Assembly: GCF_032477075.1 (NCBI RefSeq) | Contig: NZ_JAWDXO010000001.1 | Location: forward strand, 62,001 to 126,000 | Length of the DNA stretch: 64,000 nucleotides | DNA from: Fusobacterium sp. | GTDB lineage: Bacteria; Fusobacteriota; Fusobacteriia; Fusobacteriales; Fusobacteriaceae | Direction: 5' to 3' | Shown: positions 34,406-43,405 of the stretch, piece by piece | How positions within the stretch are numbered: position 1 is the first letter of the stretch | Layout of the letters: each line of letters opens with the position of its first letter | Program-made: the position numbers and the translations under genes | The notes under the pieces: generated by a model | Database searches by the model: none | What the model was told of the DNA's origin: nothing | What the model saw: the letters and a program-made list of their open reading frames with translations, nothing else

Positions 34406-37153
34406 ATGAATTGGAAAAAAATGGATTACAGATTAGATAGTATCTACTTTATGCTGAAAACAGATAAAAAGGGAAAATATATAATACCAGTTTTTTCTGA
34501 TGGAACAGTATTAGATAATTTAGATTTTATTGAGATAGATGATTATACAGATAAAACACAATCAATTCTTTCATATATAAAAGGAATAAAGGAAGATAGT
34601 TTTTTTATTGACTGGGAAAAAGAGTATCAGGAAGCTTATTTAAGTGAACATTCAAATCTTATTCCACAACTTATTGATAATAATAAGTTTGTTGATGAAA
34701 ATATGGATAAGATACAATGGATAAAAGAGAATAATACTCTTTCTTTGATAATAAAGGAAAAAGAAGAAGAAGAGAATATATTATATACTGAACTTCTTTT
34801 AAATGGCAGTTTTAGTGATTTTGAAATAGTAAATGAAGAATTAGCTGCGAGAAATAATGTTTTTTATATTTTAGAGAATGAAGATAATGGACTCCACACT
34901 ATAAAAGAGCTGGTAGGAAATATTTATAAAAAAGAACTTGAAAATTTTATAACTATAACTATGAAATACTTTAAAAATATAGAAATAGAGTATAAGGATT
35001 ATAAAGTGGTACAAGGAGAAAAAAATACTCCAGTGCCTCAAATAATAATAGAAAAAATATCACAAGATAATAGTTTATACCTTCAGGTAACTATTATGAT
35101 TTCTACGATGGATTATGAATTTTTAAAGAAAAATGAAATAGAACATACAGCAATAGTAAATAATCTTGAAAGAAAGATATTTATAAGTGAAGTTGATTTA
35201 AGCAGGCTCCCAGAAGCTATGGAAGAGATAGCTAAAGTATTAGCTAGATTGCAAAAAAATATAAAAATAAAAACTGGATTTTATGTAGATGAGGACAATC
35301 TTGTTATAATGCAGGAACGACTCGCTAAAGAGTTTATAATGAAAGAACTTTTGCAGCTTGCATCAAAATATAAAGTAGTCGGAACAGACAAGTTAAGAAA
35401 ATATAACATAAAGGCAGTAAAACCTAAAGTAGTTGGAAATTTCAGCCATTCTATAGATTTTCTTGAAGGAGAAATAGAACTGGAAATAGAAGGGGAAAAA
35501 TTTTCTATATTAGATGTACTTTCATCGTATAGAAAAGATTCTTATATAATGCTTAGTGATGGAACAAGTGCTCTTATCAATAGAAAGTATATAGAAAAAT
35601 TAGAAAGGCTTTTTAAAGATAGTGATAAGAAAAAAGTGAAATTATCATTCTTTGATTTACCATTAGTTGAAGAATTGATAGAGGATAAAATATTTTCTCA
35701 AGAGATGAATAAAAGCAGAGATTTTTTTAAAGGAATAAATAATGTAAAAAATTATGAAATAGATTCGCCTAATGTAAAAGCTCAACTTAGAGAATACCAA
35801 GAATATGGATTTAAATGGCTGGCATATCTTATGGATAATAATTTAGGAGGTTGCTTAGCTGATGATATGGGCCTTGGAAAAACTCTTCAAGCAATAGCAG
35901 TTTTGACAAGACTTCATGAAGAAAAAGGAAAAAAGAGTCTTGTTATAATGCCAAAAAGTTTGATATATAACTGGGAAGGTGAAATAAAAAAGTTTAGCCC
36001 TAAACTAAAAGTAGGTATTTATTATGGAAACTTTAGAAATCTAGACATAATAAAAAAGAACAGTGTGATACTTACTACATATGGAACAATTAGAAATGAT
36101 ATTGAAACTTTAAAAGAAATGAAATTTGATACAATAATTCTTGATGAATCTCAAAATATAAAAAATATCAATGCACAAACAACAAAAGCAATAATGCTTC
36201 TTAATTCAAAAAATAGAATAGCATTAAGTGGAACTCCTATTGAGAATAATCTTGGAGAACTGTATTCATTATTCAGATTTTTAAATCCAGCAATGTTTGG
36301 AACAGCAGAGGAGTTTAATAATTATTATGCTGTGCCCATACAAAAAGAAAACGATCAAGAAGCAATTGAAGAATTGAAAAAGAAAATTTATCCTTTTATA
36401 TTAAGAAGAGTGAAAAAAGAAGTACTCAAAGATTTACCAGATAAGATAGAAAAAACTATGTTTATAGAAATGAATGCAGAGCAAAAGAAACTTTATGAAG
36501 AAAGAAGAAGTTACTATTACAAAATGGTAAATAATCAGATAAGAGAAAACGGAATAGGAAAGACACAATTTTTTATTCTTCAAGCTCTTAATGAACTCAG
36601 ACAAATAACAAGTTGTCCAGAAGCTAAGAGTAATGGAATCACTTCAAGTAAGAGAGAAGTTCTGGTAAACAATATAGTAGAAGCTGTAGAAAATGGACAT
36701 AAAGTGCTTGTATTTACAAATTATATAAACTCTATAGAGAATATATGCGAAGATTTAAAAAAATATGAGATAAATTATCTTTCAATGACTGGAAGTACAA
36801 AGGACAGACAATCTTTAGTGGATAGATTTCAAAAAGATAACAAATATAAAGTTTTCATCATGACATTGAAAACAGGAGGAGTAGGGTTGAATCTTACTGC
36901 TGCTGACACAATATTTATATATGATCCATGGTGGAATAAAACAGTAGAAAATCAGGCAATAGATAGAGCTTATAGATTAGGTCAGGATAGAACAGTATTT
37001 TCCTATAAGCTAATATTAAAAGATACAATAGAAGAAAAAATATTGCAATTACAAGATACAAAAAGCAAGTTATTAGATAATTTAATATCTGAAGATAGTT
37101 CGTCTATGAAAGTACTTACTGAAAAAGATATTGAATTTATACTTGGAGAATAG
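34406..37153 (+). CDS. SNF2-family DEAD/DEAH box helicase
   Basis: A 915-residue Swi2/Snf2-type ATP-dependent DNA translocase. The N-terminal 450 residues are a bacterial SNF2-associated region without a visible SWIM zinc motif. Motor motifs are DDMGLGKTLQ near 487, the DESQ box near 579, ALSGTPIEN, and in the second RecA lobe MTLKTGGVGLNLTAADT and QAIDRAYRLGQDR. ATG 34406 is chosen because AAGGA lies eight bases upstream; upstream ATGs at 34373 and 34388 are inside or next to the promoter and lack ribosome sites. It is followed after 19 bases by a gene of unknown function. Confidence 0.9.
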   Translation: MNWKKMDYRLDSIYFMLKTDKKGKYIIPVFSDGTVLDNLDFIEIDDYTDKTQSILSYIKGIKEDSFFIDWEKEYQEAYLSEHSNLIPQLIDNNKFVDENMDKIQWIKENNTLSLIIKEKEEEENILYTELLLNGSFSDFEIVNEELAARNNVFYILENEDNGLHTIKELVGNIYKKELENFITITMKYFKNIEIEYKDYKVVQGEKNTPVPQIIIEKISQDNSLYLQVTIMISTMDYEFLKKNEIEHTAIVNNLERKIFISEVDLSRLPEAMEEIAKVLARLQKNIKIKTGFYVDEDNLVIMQERLAKEFIMKELLQLASKYKVVGTDKLRKYNIKAVKPKVVGNFSHSIDFLEGEIELEIEGEKFSILDVLSSYRKDSYIMLSDGTSALINRKYIEKLERLFKDSDKKKVKLSFFDLPLVEELIEDKIFSQEMNKSRDFFKGINNVKNYEIDSPNVKAQLREYQEYGFKWLAYLMDNNLGGCLADDMGLGKTLQAIAVLTRLHEEKGKKSLVIMPKSLIYNWEGEIKKFSPKLKVGIYYGNFRNLDIIKKNSVILTTYGTIRNDIETLKEMKFDTIILDESQNIKNINAQTTKAIMLLNSKNRIALSGTPIENNLGELYSLFRFLNPAMFGTAEEFNNYYAVPIQKENDQEAIEELKKKIYPFILRRVKKEVLKDLPDKIEKTMFIEMNAEQKKLYEERRSYYYKMVNNQIRENGIGKTQFFILQALNELRQITSCPEAKSNGITSSKREVLVNNIVEAVENGHKVLVFTNYINSIENICEDLKKYEINYLSMTGSTKDRQSLVDRFQKDNKYKVFIMTLKTGGVGLNLTAADTIFIYDPWWNKTVENQAIDRAYRLGQDRTVFSYKLILKDTIEEKILQLQDTKSKLLDNLISEDSSSMKVLTEKDIEFILGE

Positions 37154-37172
37154 ATTACAGGGAGAAAATAAA

Positions 37173-38939
37173 ATGGGAATAAGTAAAGACAGATTTAGAG
37201 AAGCACTGAATGAGTTCTACCCTAAAGATATTTTGTTTAGATTATATAACAGATATTTTCTGAACTGGATAGCCGAAGGATATATAGGAAGTAATTTAGG
37301 ACTTTTTGAAATATCTCTAATTTGTGAAAATAGTAACAAACAAACTTTTATGGATTTGATAGAACAGGTATATCTTAAAGAAGAAGTGTTTTGCTCAGTG
37401 TTTGCAACATTAGATGAAGAGGTAAAAAAAGTCTTTGAAGAAATAATGTGGAATGAAAAGTTTTTTATTCCTTCTAAAGATAGGGAAAAGTATCTGAAGT
37501 TAGAAAATAACTATGATTTAAATAAAGATTTGAAAGAAGAGTATTTATTTTTTAAAGCAGAAAAAGATAATAAAAGAGGAGAATATCTATATATGGATTA
37601 TGACTTAATAAGGGTGATAAGACAATTTATGATAAAACCTACTGAATATAATATAATTCCTTTAACTAAAATAGAAGAATGTCTTGTAAATAATAATGAA
37701 AAGGAATTAGCAGAAAATCTAAAGATTTATTTTGATTTCTATAGACAAGGTGGAATAATTCTTTCTAATAGCGGCAAGATATTGAAAGAATCAAAAGTTA
37801 ACATGAAAAAATACTGTAATATTAATGAATATTATGAAAATTCAAAAGACTTGGATTTTTTAAAAACTGAAACTATAGCATTATTTTTCTTCCTAGTAAA
37901 AGAAAAATATATGAATGAAGATTATTTTAGAGTTTCTAATATAAAAAAAATAGTGCAGGATTTTCTTGATGGAGAATTGATACAAGAAGAAAATTATCAT
38001 TATACTTCTTTATATTTAAATTATCTAAAAGGGGTAAAAAATATTTGGAAATCTAAAGAAGAAATAAAAAGAGGACTCATTACTATCAAAAAAATAATTG
38101 ATGAGGTACCTAATGATAAAATAGTAAGTGTTGATAATATAATAAAAGCTATATTATATAGAGATGAATTCATCGAAATAATAGATATAAAAGATGCATA
38201 TGATTATATTTATATAAATGAGGCTAATTATGAAAGAACAAAAATATTGAATTATGAAAGATATCTTTCATATGTTGTTATTCCTTTTATAAAATCAGTT
38301 TTATTTATACTTGGAGCAATGGGAGTGTTAGAATTATATTATGATTATCCTTCTATTAATAACTGTTTATATCTAAAAAATGGTTATCTAAGTAAATATG
38401 ATGGACTTAAATATATAAAAATGACAACTTTAGGAAAATACTGTTTGGGAAGAATAGATGATTTTGACTTTGTCTGTACAAAAGATGAGGGAGAGGTAAT
38501 CCTGGATGAAGATAGGCTTATAGCTACAATAATAGGAGATGTTCCAGTAAAAACTATGTTTTTAGAGAGAGTATCTCAAAAAATAGCTATGAATAAGTAT
38601 AAATTTACAAAAGAGAATTTTCTTAGAGGGATAAATGGATATCGGGAACTTGAAGAGAGGATAGTTGAATTTAAAACAAAGATATCTGATGATCTGAATG
38701 AATTATGGCAGGGGTTCTTTGATGATTTAGTGGAAAAAAGTAGTGCTATAAGGGCAGAGCATCAATTTGTAGTATTAAAACTTAAAAATGATAGAGAGCT
38801 GATCAATACAATAACAAAAGATGAAAGGTTTAAATCTCTTTTATTAAAAGGAGAAGATTTTCATGTCCTTGTAAAAAGTGAAGATGTAGGACAGGTAGTT
38901 GATTTATTTAAAGAATATGGATATTATGTAAATTTTTAA
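37173..38939 (+). CDS. Large protein of unknown function paired with the SNF2 helicase
   Basis: A 588-residue soluble, acidic and basic-mixed protein that I do not recognise with confidence. ATG 37173 lies eight bases after AGGGAG; an in-frame upstream ATG at 37131 would overlap the helicase gene. No transmembrane segment, signal or catalytic motif is evident. The last 70 residues (FVVLKLKNDRELIN to EYGYYVNF) vaguely resemble the XPB/Ssl2-like helicase-associated domain found C-terminally in some bacterial proteins, but this is weak. Its place in an operon with a SNF2 motor suggests an accessory or substrate-binding role. A terminator follows. Confidence 0.75.
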   Translation: MGISKDRFREALNEFYPKDILFRLYNRYFLNWIAEGYIGSNLGLFEISLICENSNKQTFMDLIEQVYLKEEVFCSVFATLDEEVKKVFEEIMWNEKFFIPSKDREKYLKLENNYDLNKDLKEEYLFFKAEKDNKRGEYLYMDYDLIRVIRQFMIKPTEYNIIPLTKIEECLVNNNEKELAENLKIYFDFYRQGGIILSNSGKILKESKVNMKKYCNINEYYENSKDLDFLKTETIALFFFLVKEKYMNEDYFRVSNIKKIVQDFLDGELIQEENYHYTSLYLNYLKGVKNIWKSKEEIKRGLITIKKIIDEVPNDKIVSVDNIIKAILYRDEFIEIIDIKDAYDYIYINEANYERTKILNYERYLSYVVIPFIKSVLFILGAMGVLELYYDYPSINNCLYLKNGYLSKYDGLKYIKMTTLGKYCLGRIDDFDFVCTKDEGEVILDEDRLIATIIGDVPVKTMFLERVSQKIAMNKYKFTKENFLRGINGYRELEERIVEFKTKISDDLNELWQGFFDDLVEKSSAIRAEHQFVVLKLKNDRELINTITKDERFKSLLLKGEDFHVLVKSEDVGQVVDLFKEYGYYVNF

Positions 38940-38945
38940 ATAATT

Positions 38946-38982
38946 AAGGATGGTAAAAATACTTTTCACCATCCTTTTATCT
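38946..38982. terminator. Bidirectional terminator between the SNF2 operon and rep
   Basis: AAGGATGGT (38946-38954) pairs with ACCATCCTT (38968-38976), followed by a T-run. It sits between convergent genes. Confidence 0.8.
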
Positions 38983-40161
38983 TTAATTTTCAAATAATGA
39001 TATATAACTTATTTCATTATCATTATATTCAGCAAATATTATGAAATCATTGTCAAAATATTCAAGCTCTTTTCTTATTTTTAGAGATTGGAGAGATTTT
39101 AAAAACTGAGGATTTAAAGTAAGGTAATTAAATTTTAAATTTGCCAGTATTTTAAATAAATCAGAGTGAAGTTGAGCAAGAGAAGTATATTTTTTTTCAA
39201 TATTTTCAATACATTTAAATGTTTCGGAAAACTTAATAATTTTATTTTTAAATCTATTTTCAGCATAATTTAAATCAAGAGCTTCTTCGAAAAAAATCTT
39301 AAAACCATTTTTAGGATAGTGTGCTATGCTATAGTTTACATTTTTTATTATATAATCATAAGTTTTATCATCCAGAGATTTGAAGACCTTTGTCCAAAGG
39401 TCTTTTTTTATGTCTGCTACTGAGATTACTGTTTCTATTTTTTCTATAATATTATTAGTAAGAGTTGCTTTTTCTTGTTCATTTACATCTTTTATTTCAA
39501 GAAGTAATCCTATGATTTTAGAATTAGATGAGTCTCTATTTTTTATTTTTGTATATTCAATATTTTTTTTAGTTACTTTTGAAATTTCTTTAAAGGCAGG
39601 TTTAAGTATCATTTTTTCAAAATCAAAAAATCTATCATAGGATTTTTCCAATCCTAGCAGATTTTTTAATTTATATATAGAAATTTCAATAGATTTATTC
39701 ATAGATATATTAAATTTAAGAAAATTGTATAGAGCAATAGCATAATCATTTTGGAAAAAAAGTAATATATCGAAATCGTTTTTTTGAAAATAAGAATTTT
39801 TTTGAAAAATAGATTTAAATTCTTCAGTAAAAATTACTTTAATATTATTTTTTTCTATATGATAAGAGGAAATAATTGAAAAAGCACCTTTTTTTTCAAT
39901 TAATTCTAATTTAAAAATAGTATAGATAATCAATTTTTCTGCAAGTTTTTGAAATATTTTGAGAATATTTTCCAATTCTCCCAACATAAGAAGTTTTTTT
40001 ATTTTTAGTATTGGAACAAGAATATTATTATTTAATATATCTTCTTTGTCTTTTAATAAAAAGTCAAAGAGAATTTTTTCTTTTTTTGAAAAAATTTTAT
40101 TAAATTTGATATCTATCTCTTTTTCACTTAAACTGATATAATCATTAAAATTTTTCTTCAA
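38983..40161 (-). CDS. Rep_3/RepB-type replication initiation protein
   Basis: A 392-residue protein with the twin winged-helix pattern of plasmid initiators (Rep_3 family). YAIALYNFLKFN (140-151), SIYKLKNLLGL (161-171) and YDRFFDFEKMILKPAFKEIS (175-194) match the order of helices in the first wing, and IIGLLLEIK follows as the closing strand. It has an extra C-terminal region of about 170 residues. The start codon is TTG with a strong GGAGGA site. No partition, mobilisation or iteron array lies nearby, so it is either a relic of plasmid integration or a domesticated regulator. A perfect inverted repeat overlaps its promoter. Confidence 0.72.
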   Translation of the reverse strand: MKKNFNDYISLSEKEIDIKFNKIFSKKEKILFDFLLKDKEDILNNNILVPILKIKKLLMLGELENILKIFQKLAEKLIIYTIFKLELIEKKGAFSIISSYHIEKNNIKVIFTEEFKSIFQKNSYFQKNDFDILLFFQNDYAIALYNFLKFNISMNKSIEISIYKLKNLLGLEKSYDRFFDFEKMILKPAFKEISKVTKKNIEYTKIKNRDSSNSKIIGLLLEIKDVNEQEKATLTNNIIEKIETVISVADIKKDLWTKVFKSLDDKTYDYIIKNVNYSIAHYPKNGFKIFFEEALDLNYAENRFKNKIIKFSETFKCIENIEKKYTSLAQLHSDLFKILANLKFNYLTLNPQFLKSLQSLKIRKELEYFDNDFIIFAEYNDNEISYISLFEN

Positions 40162-40214
40162 AAAAATTCCTCCTTTTTTAAATTATTTTATATGATATTT
40201 ATAATTTTTTCTAT

Positions 40215-40255
40215 TTTATAAACGATAAAATTTAAAGTTAACAATCGTTTATAAA
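40215..40255. repeat. Perfect 12-bp inverted repeat over the rep promoter
   Basis: TTTATAAACGAT (40215-40226) and ATCGTTTATAAA (40244-40255) are exact inverted copies, 17 bases apart. On the rep strand a TTGTTA -35 overlaps one arm and a TATAAA -10 lies within the other (18-base spacer). The layout suits an autoregulatory operator or an origin-binding site. Confidence 0.75.
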
Positions 40256-40461
40256 GAAATGATAGCATGAAAATTCAATAAAATAAATATATAATTTAAT
40301 AAATAATATAGGTAAATATAGGATTATATGAAAAATAACGACGAAAATTGAAAATTTGACAAAGTAAAATAAAAAATGTATAACTGATATCAAGAGTATA
40401 AGGTTGATAAAAACATTATTTGCTTCAAAACAATACATAAAATTAGGAGGTGTTTTTAGAA
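40256..40461. other. AT-rich region between rep and the SFCGS operon
   Basis: Contains the operon promoter at 40356-40384 and no supported gene. I looked for iterons beside rep and saw none. Confidence 0.55.
40356..40384 (+). promoter_or_regulatory. Promoter for the SFCGS/Dga-like operon
   Basis: TTGACA (40356-40361) and TATAAC (40379-40384) with a 17-base spacer, giving a leader of about 70 bases. Confidence 0.75.
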
Positions 40462-41583
40462 GTGAAGGTTATTATAAAAAATGGAAGACTTTTAGATACC
40501 AAAAATAAATTATATATGGCAAGAGCAGATATAATGATAGAAGATGGAAGAATAAAGAAGATTGAAGAAAATATTAAAGAAGAGGGAAGTAAAATAATAG
40601 ATGTAGAAAATAGTATAGTAGCTCCTGGATTTATAGATATTCATGTCCATTGTTTTCCAAAGGGAACAGCAATAAGCTCTTTTCCAGATGAAATAGGAGT
40701 AAAAAGGGGAGTAACTTCAGTAATAGATGCTGGAACTTCTGGAGCAGATACAATAGAGGACTTTTACGAAAACTTTATAAAAAAATCAAAAACAAGAATA
40801 TTTGCCTGTTTGAATATTGCTTATGAAGGTTTGAAAACTCTTAGTGAACTTAGTGATATGAAGAATATAGATAAAGAAAAAATAAAAGAATCATTAGAGA
40901 AATATCCAGAAGTAATAGTAGGTTTAAAAGCAAGAGCAAGTGGGTCAGTGGTAAAAGAAAATGGAGTAAATCCAATAGCAGAAGGGAAAAAAATAGCTTC
41001 AGAACTAAAAGTTCCTTTGGTAGTACATATAGGTAATGCTCCTCCAAAAGTAGAGGATGTATTAAATATTTTAGGAGCAGGAGATGTGGTTACTCATTGC
41101 TATAATAATAAAGTAAATGGATTAATAAGAGAAGGAAAAGTTATTAATGAAGTTAAAGAGGCAATAAAACATGGAGTTCTTTTTGATATAGGGCATGGTT
41201 CAGAAAGCTTTTCTCTAGATACAGCAGCAGAAGGATTAAAAGAAGGATTTGAAGCTGATATGATAAGTACAGATATCTATGAGAGAAATATGATAACACC
41301 AGTGGGAAGTTTAGAAAATACAATAAATAAAATGATATATCTTGGATGGTCAGTGGAAAAATGTATAGAAAAAGTTACATATGAACCAGCTAAAGCATTT
41401 AAATTGAAAAAGTTAGGAGAACTTAAAGTAGGTTATATGGGAGATCTTACTATATTTGATATAGTAGAAAATGGGAGATTAGAATTAAAAGACAGTGTAA
41501 ATAAAGTAGTAACAGCAAAAAAATATATAAAAACAAAATATGTATTTATAAAAGATGAATTAATAAAAAAGGAGGATATTTAG
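40462..41583 (+). CDS. Amidohydrolase/deacetylase family metallohydrolase (cog3964, EF0837-like)
   Basis: A 373-residue member of the amidohydrolase superfamily often mislabelled dihydroorotase. Metal ligands are visible as His61 and His63 (DIHVHCF), a probable carboxylated Lys in VGLKARASG, and later histidines in VVHIGNAP, THCYNN and FDIGHGSESF. Characterised cog3964 relatives cleave N-acyl or O-acyl groups from small acids. GTG 40462 follows AGGAGG; a GTG at 40450 overlaps that site and is rejected. It is first in a nine-gene operon and may deacylate the imported substrate. It overlaps the next gene by one base. Confidence 0.88.
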   Translation: MKVIIKNGRLLDTKNKLYMARADIMIEDGRIKKIEENIKEEGSKIIDVENSIVAPGFIDIHVHCFPKGTAISSFPDEIGVKRGVTSVIDAGTSGADTIEDFYENFIKKSKTRIFACLNIAYEGLKTLSELSDMKNIDKEKIKESLEKYPEVIVGLKARASGSVVKENGVNPIAEGKKIASELKVPLVVHIGNAPPKVEDVLNILGAGDVVTHCYNNKVNGLIREGKVINEVKEAIKHGVLFDIGHGSESFSLDTAAEGLKEGFEADMISTDIYERNMITPVGSLENTINKMIYLGWSVEKCIEKVTYEPAKAFKLKKLGELKVGYMGDLTIFDIVENGRLELKDSVNKVVTAKKYIKTKYVFIKDELIKKEDI

Positions 41584-41948
41584 TGAAAGATTTATTAAAA
41601 GATGTACAAACAAGATTAAAAATGACAGATGAGGAATTTAATATGTATCTTCCAGATACTGATCATACGGCTAAAATATTAGTAGAAGAAAATATAGAAT
41701 TTCTTCCAGATTTTAAGCTTGTATTTTATGCACATATAGTAAGCCTTGCAAAAAGATTAAAAGAAAATATAGCATTAGATTGTGGGGATGATTGTCCAGA
41801 AGATGAAGTAGAAAAGGAGGCAATAGGAGTTTCAGAAAAAATAATTGTACCATTAGCAGAAAAATATGAAAGAGATTTAAATAGGATGGAAATAATACTT
41901 GCAGCCATTCAATTACAATTAGCAATGGAAATGCAAAAAGAAAATTAA
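41583..41948 (+). CDS. Stand-alone PRD domain protein
   Basis: A 121-residue protein resembling a single PTS regulation domain. The segment FLPDFKLVFYAHIVSLAKRLKEN has the PRD His followed by the basic R-x-x-x-N pattern. There is no DNA- or RNA-binding domain. The GTG start shares a base with the amidohydrolase stop and has AGGAGG eight bases upstream. In related operons (E. coli yhf cluster, EF0837-type loci) a similar small PRD protein occurs. It may sense phosphorylation by a PTS protein and influence the transporter or enzymes; this is inference. Confidence 0.75.
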   Translation: MKDLLKDVQTRLKMTDEEFNMYLPDTDHTAKILVEENIEFLPDFKLVFYAHIVSLAKRLKENIALDCGDDCPEDEVEKEAIGVSEKIIVPLAEKYERDLNRMEIILAAIQLQLAMEMQKEN

Positions 41949-41955
41949 TTAATGA

Positions 41956-41961
41956 TATAAT
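41956..41961 (+). promoter_or_regulatory. Possible internal extended -10 before the SFCGS gene
   Basis: TGATATAATATAC lies in the short gap between the PRD and SFCGS genes. The predicted RNA start would fall just before the AGGAGG, so it may be coincidental. Confidence 0.3.
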
Positions 41962-41979
41962 ATACTTTAGGAGGAAAAA

Positions 41980-42345
41980 ATGGAAAAAGAAATTTTAGTA
42001 GTAATAGGACACAGACTTGGAAAAGGTCAAAATGTAGCAAAAGGTATAGAAGCAGCTGGTGGAAAAGCAATAGTTATACCTGGAATGGCAGCAGACATGA
42101 AACTTGGAGATGTAATGAAAGAAAATAATGCAACATTTGGAATTTCTTTCTGTGGAAGTGGAGGAGCTGGAGCGATAATGGCTCAAACAAAATATGGGTA
42201 TAAAGCAACATCTCATTTAAGATCAGTAGAAGCAGGAGTTACAGCTATTAAACAAGGATATGAAGTAGTAGGGTTTGGGTTTTTAGATACAGAAGAATTA
42301 GGAAGAAGATTAGTAGAAGAGTACAAAAGAGTAAATAAAATGTAA
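41980..42345 (+). CDS. Glycine-rich SFCGS family protein
   Basis: A 121-residue cytosolic protein of the SFCGS glycine-rich family, named for the motif ISFCGSGGAGAIMAQ around Cys58. The N-terminus (KEILVVIGHRLGKGQNVAKGIEAAGG) looks like a Rossmann-type strand-loop-helix. The layout is like E. coli YhfU (DUF2620) and superficially like PTS EIIB proteins, although here the Cys is central rather than N-terminal. The function is unknown. It always travels with DUF4310-4312, suggesting a cytosolic part of the same transport system. Confidence 0.82.
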   Translation: MEKEILVVIGHRLGKGQNVAKGIEAAGGKAIVIPGMAADMKLGDVMKENNATFGISFCGSGGAGAIMAQTKYGYKATSHLRSVEAGVTAIKQGYEVVGFGFLDTEELGRRLVEEYKRVNKM

Positions 42346-42366
42346 AAAAATTTCAGGAGGCATGAA

Positions 42367-42651
42367 ATGAGAGAGGCTAAATTAATTAGCGAAATAAAAA
42401 ATATGAAAATAAAAGATTCAGGAAAAACAAAAGAGGAAGTTTTAGGAAAAATATTTGCTTCTTTCAGAAGAAAAGTCCAAACTGAAACAATAGGAGTTAT
42501 AGTTAAGCTTGAACCTATTGAAACATATCTTATAAATATAGAGGAAGAAAAGATAACAGAACGATTTTTAGAACTTTTTATGCCAAGAGAAAAAACTGTA
42601 TATCATATAGAAATGGAAATAGAATATGAAATCAAATATATAAAACTCTAA
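42367..42651 (+). CDS. DUF4312 family protein
   Basis: A 94-residue soluble protein in the conserved position between the SFCGS gene and the two membrane genes. It begins MREAKLISEIKNMKIKDSGKTKEEVLGKIFASFRRKVQ and ends with an acidic YHIEMEIEYEIKYIKL strand. It has no membrane segment. Assignment is by size, position and sequence feel; the role is unknown, possibly an adaptor to the DUF4311/DUF4310 membrane pair. Confidence 0.75.
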   Translation: MREAKLISEIKNMKIKDSGKTKEEVLGKIFASFRRKVQTETIGVIVKLEPIETYLINIEEEKITERFLELFMPREKTVYHIEMEIEYEIKYIKL

Positions 42652-42664
42652 GAAGGAGGAAAAT

Positions 42665-43378
42665 ATGGTATTTATAGTCATTAAATCATTAATAATTGGA
42701 TTTATAGGAGGAACAGCAATAGCAGCAGGAGCAGCTAGAATGTTCCATACACCTAATTCACAATCAATGGGAGCTTTTCGTACATTAGGGGAACTGAATG
42801 CATGTCAGGGAGATACAATGGCACATTTTTCATTTGGGTTAGGTTTTTTATTTAATGCAGCAGCAGCAGTAGTGGCAGCAGGAGCACTTACTCAGGATGT
42901 TTTTCATAGAGTAGTTCCTAATTTTGCAGCAGCAGCATTATTATCTAAAAATAAAAAAGTTGAAGAAACTTTGCATGATCCTATGAAAATGGGGATAGCA
43001 GGAGGATTTATAGGAGCACTTGTAGTTACATTTTTAAATACAGTAGCTTTCCTTATTCCAGCATCTCTTTCTCAAATAGCTAAGGAAATATTATCTCCAG
43101 CAGCGGCTTTAATGATCAATCCAGTAATGCCAATAGTATTTTGGCTTGCAGCTTTAGATGCTGGAAAGATAACTGGAGTATGGGCAACAGTTTTAGGAGG
43201 AATGGCCCATATGATTATGGGAAATGCTGTCCCAGGAATAGTTTTAGGTATCCTTATAGGACAGACTATTGATGAAAATGGATATAACAAATCTGTAAAA
43301 GTAATGATTACAATAGTAGTTATTCTGTTTGTTGTAATTGCTTACTTTAGAGGATTTTTCGCTAAATTAGGACTATAG
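42665..43378 (+). CDS. DUF4311 family membrane protein
   Basis: A 237-residue polytopic inner-membrane protein with about six or seven hydrophobic segments. Distinctive stretches are GGTAIAAGAARMFHTPNSQSMGAF, NACQGDTMAHFSFGLGFLFNAAA and VFWLAALDAGKITGVWATVLGGMAHMIMGNAVPGIVLG. The conserved polar and glycine residues in membrane segments suggest a transport pore. The following DUF4310 gene is 27 bases away. I infer they form one transporter; the substrate is unproven. Confidence 0.82.
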   Translation: MVFIVIKSLIIGFIGGTAIAAGAARMFHTPNSQSMGAFRTLGELNACQGDTMAHFSFGLGFLFNAAAAVVAAGALTQDVFHRVVPNFAAAALLSKNKKVEETLHDPMKMGIAGGFIGALVVTFLNTVAFLIPASLSQIAKEILSPAAALMINPVMPIVFWLAALDAGKITGVWATVLGGMAHMIMGNAVPGIVLGILIGQTIDENGYNKSVKVMITIVVILFVVIAYFRGFFAKLGL

Positions 43379-43405
43379 TTAGATTTAGATTAGGAGGCAT
43401 AAATT

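Noticed and set aside
40238..40438. 66-codon open frame on the minus strand in the rep upstream region
   Set aside because: It overlaps the inverted repeat and the SFCGS operon promoter, and its composition is that of random AT-rich DNA.
40162..40461. Iteron array or replication origin beside rep
   Set aside because: Apart from the single 12-bp inverted repeat, no tandem repeated word of iteron length was seen.
41980..42345. Calling the SFCGS protein a standard PTS EIIB
   Set aside because: The Cys-Gly-Ser-Gly motif is at residue 58, not at the N-terminal loop after the first strand as in EIIB families.
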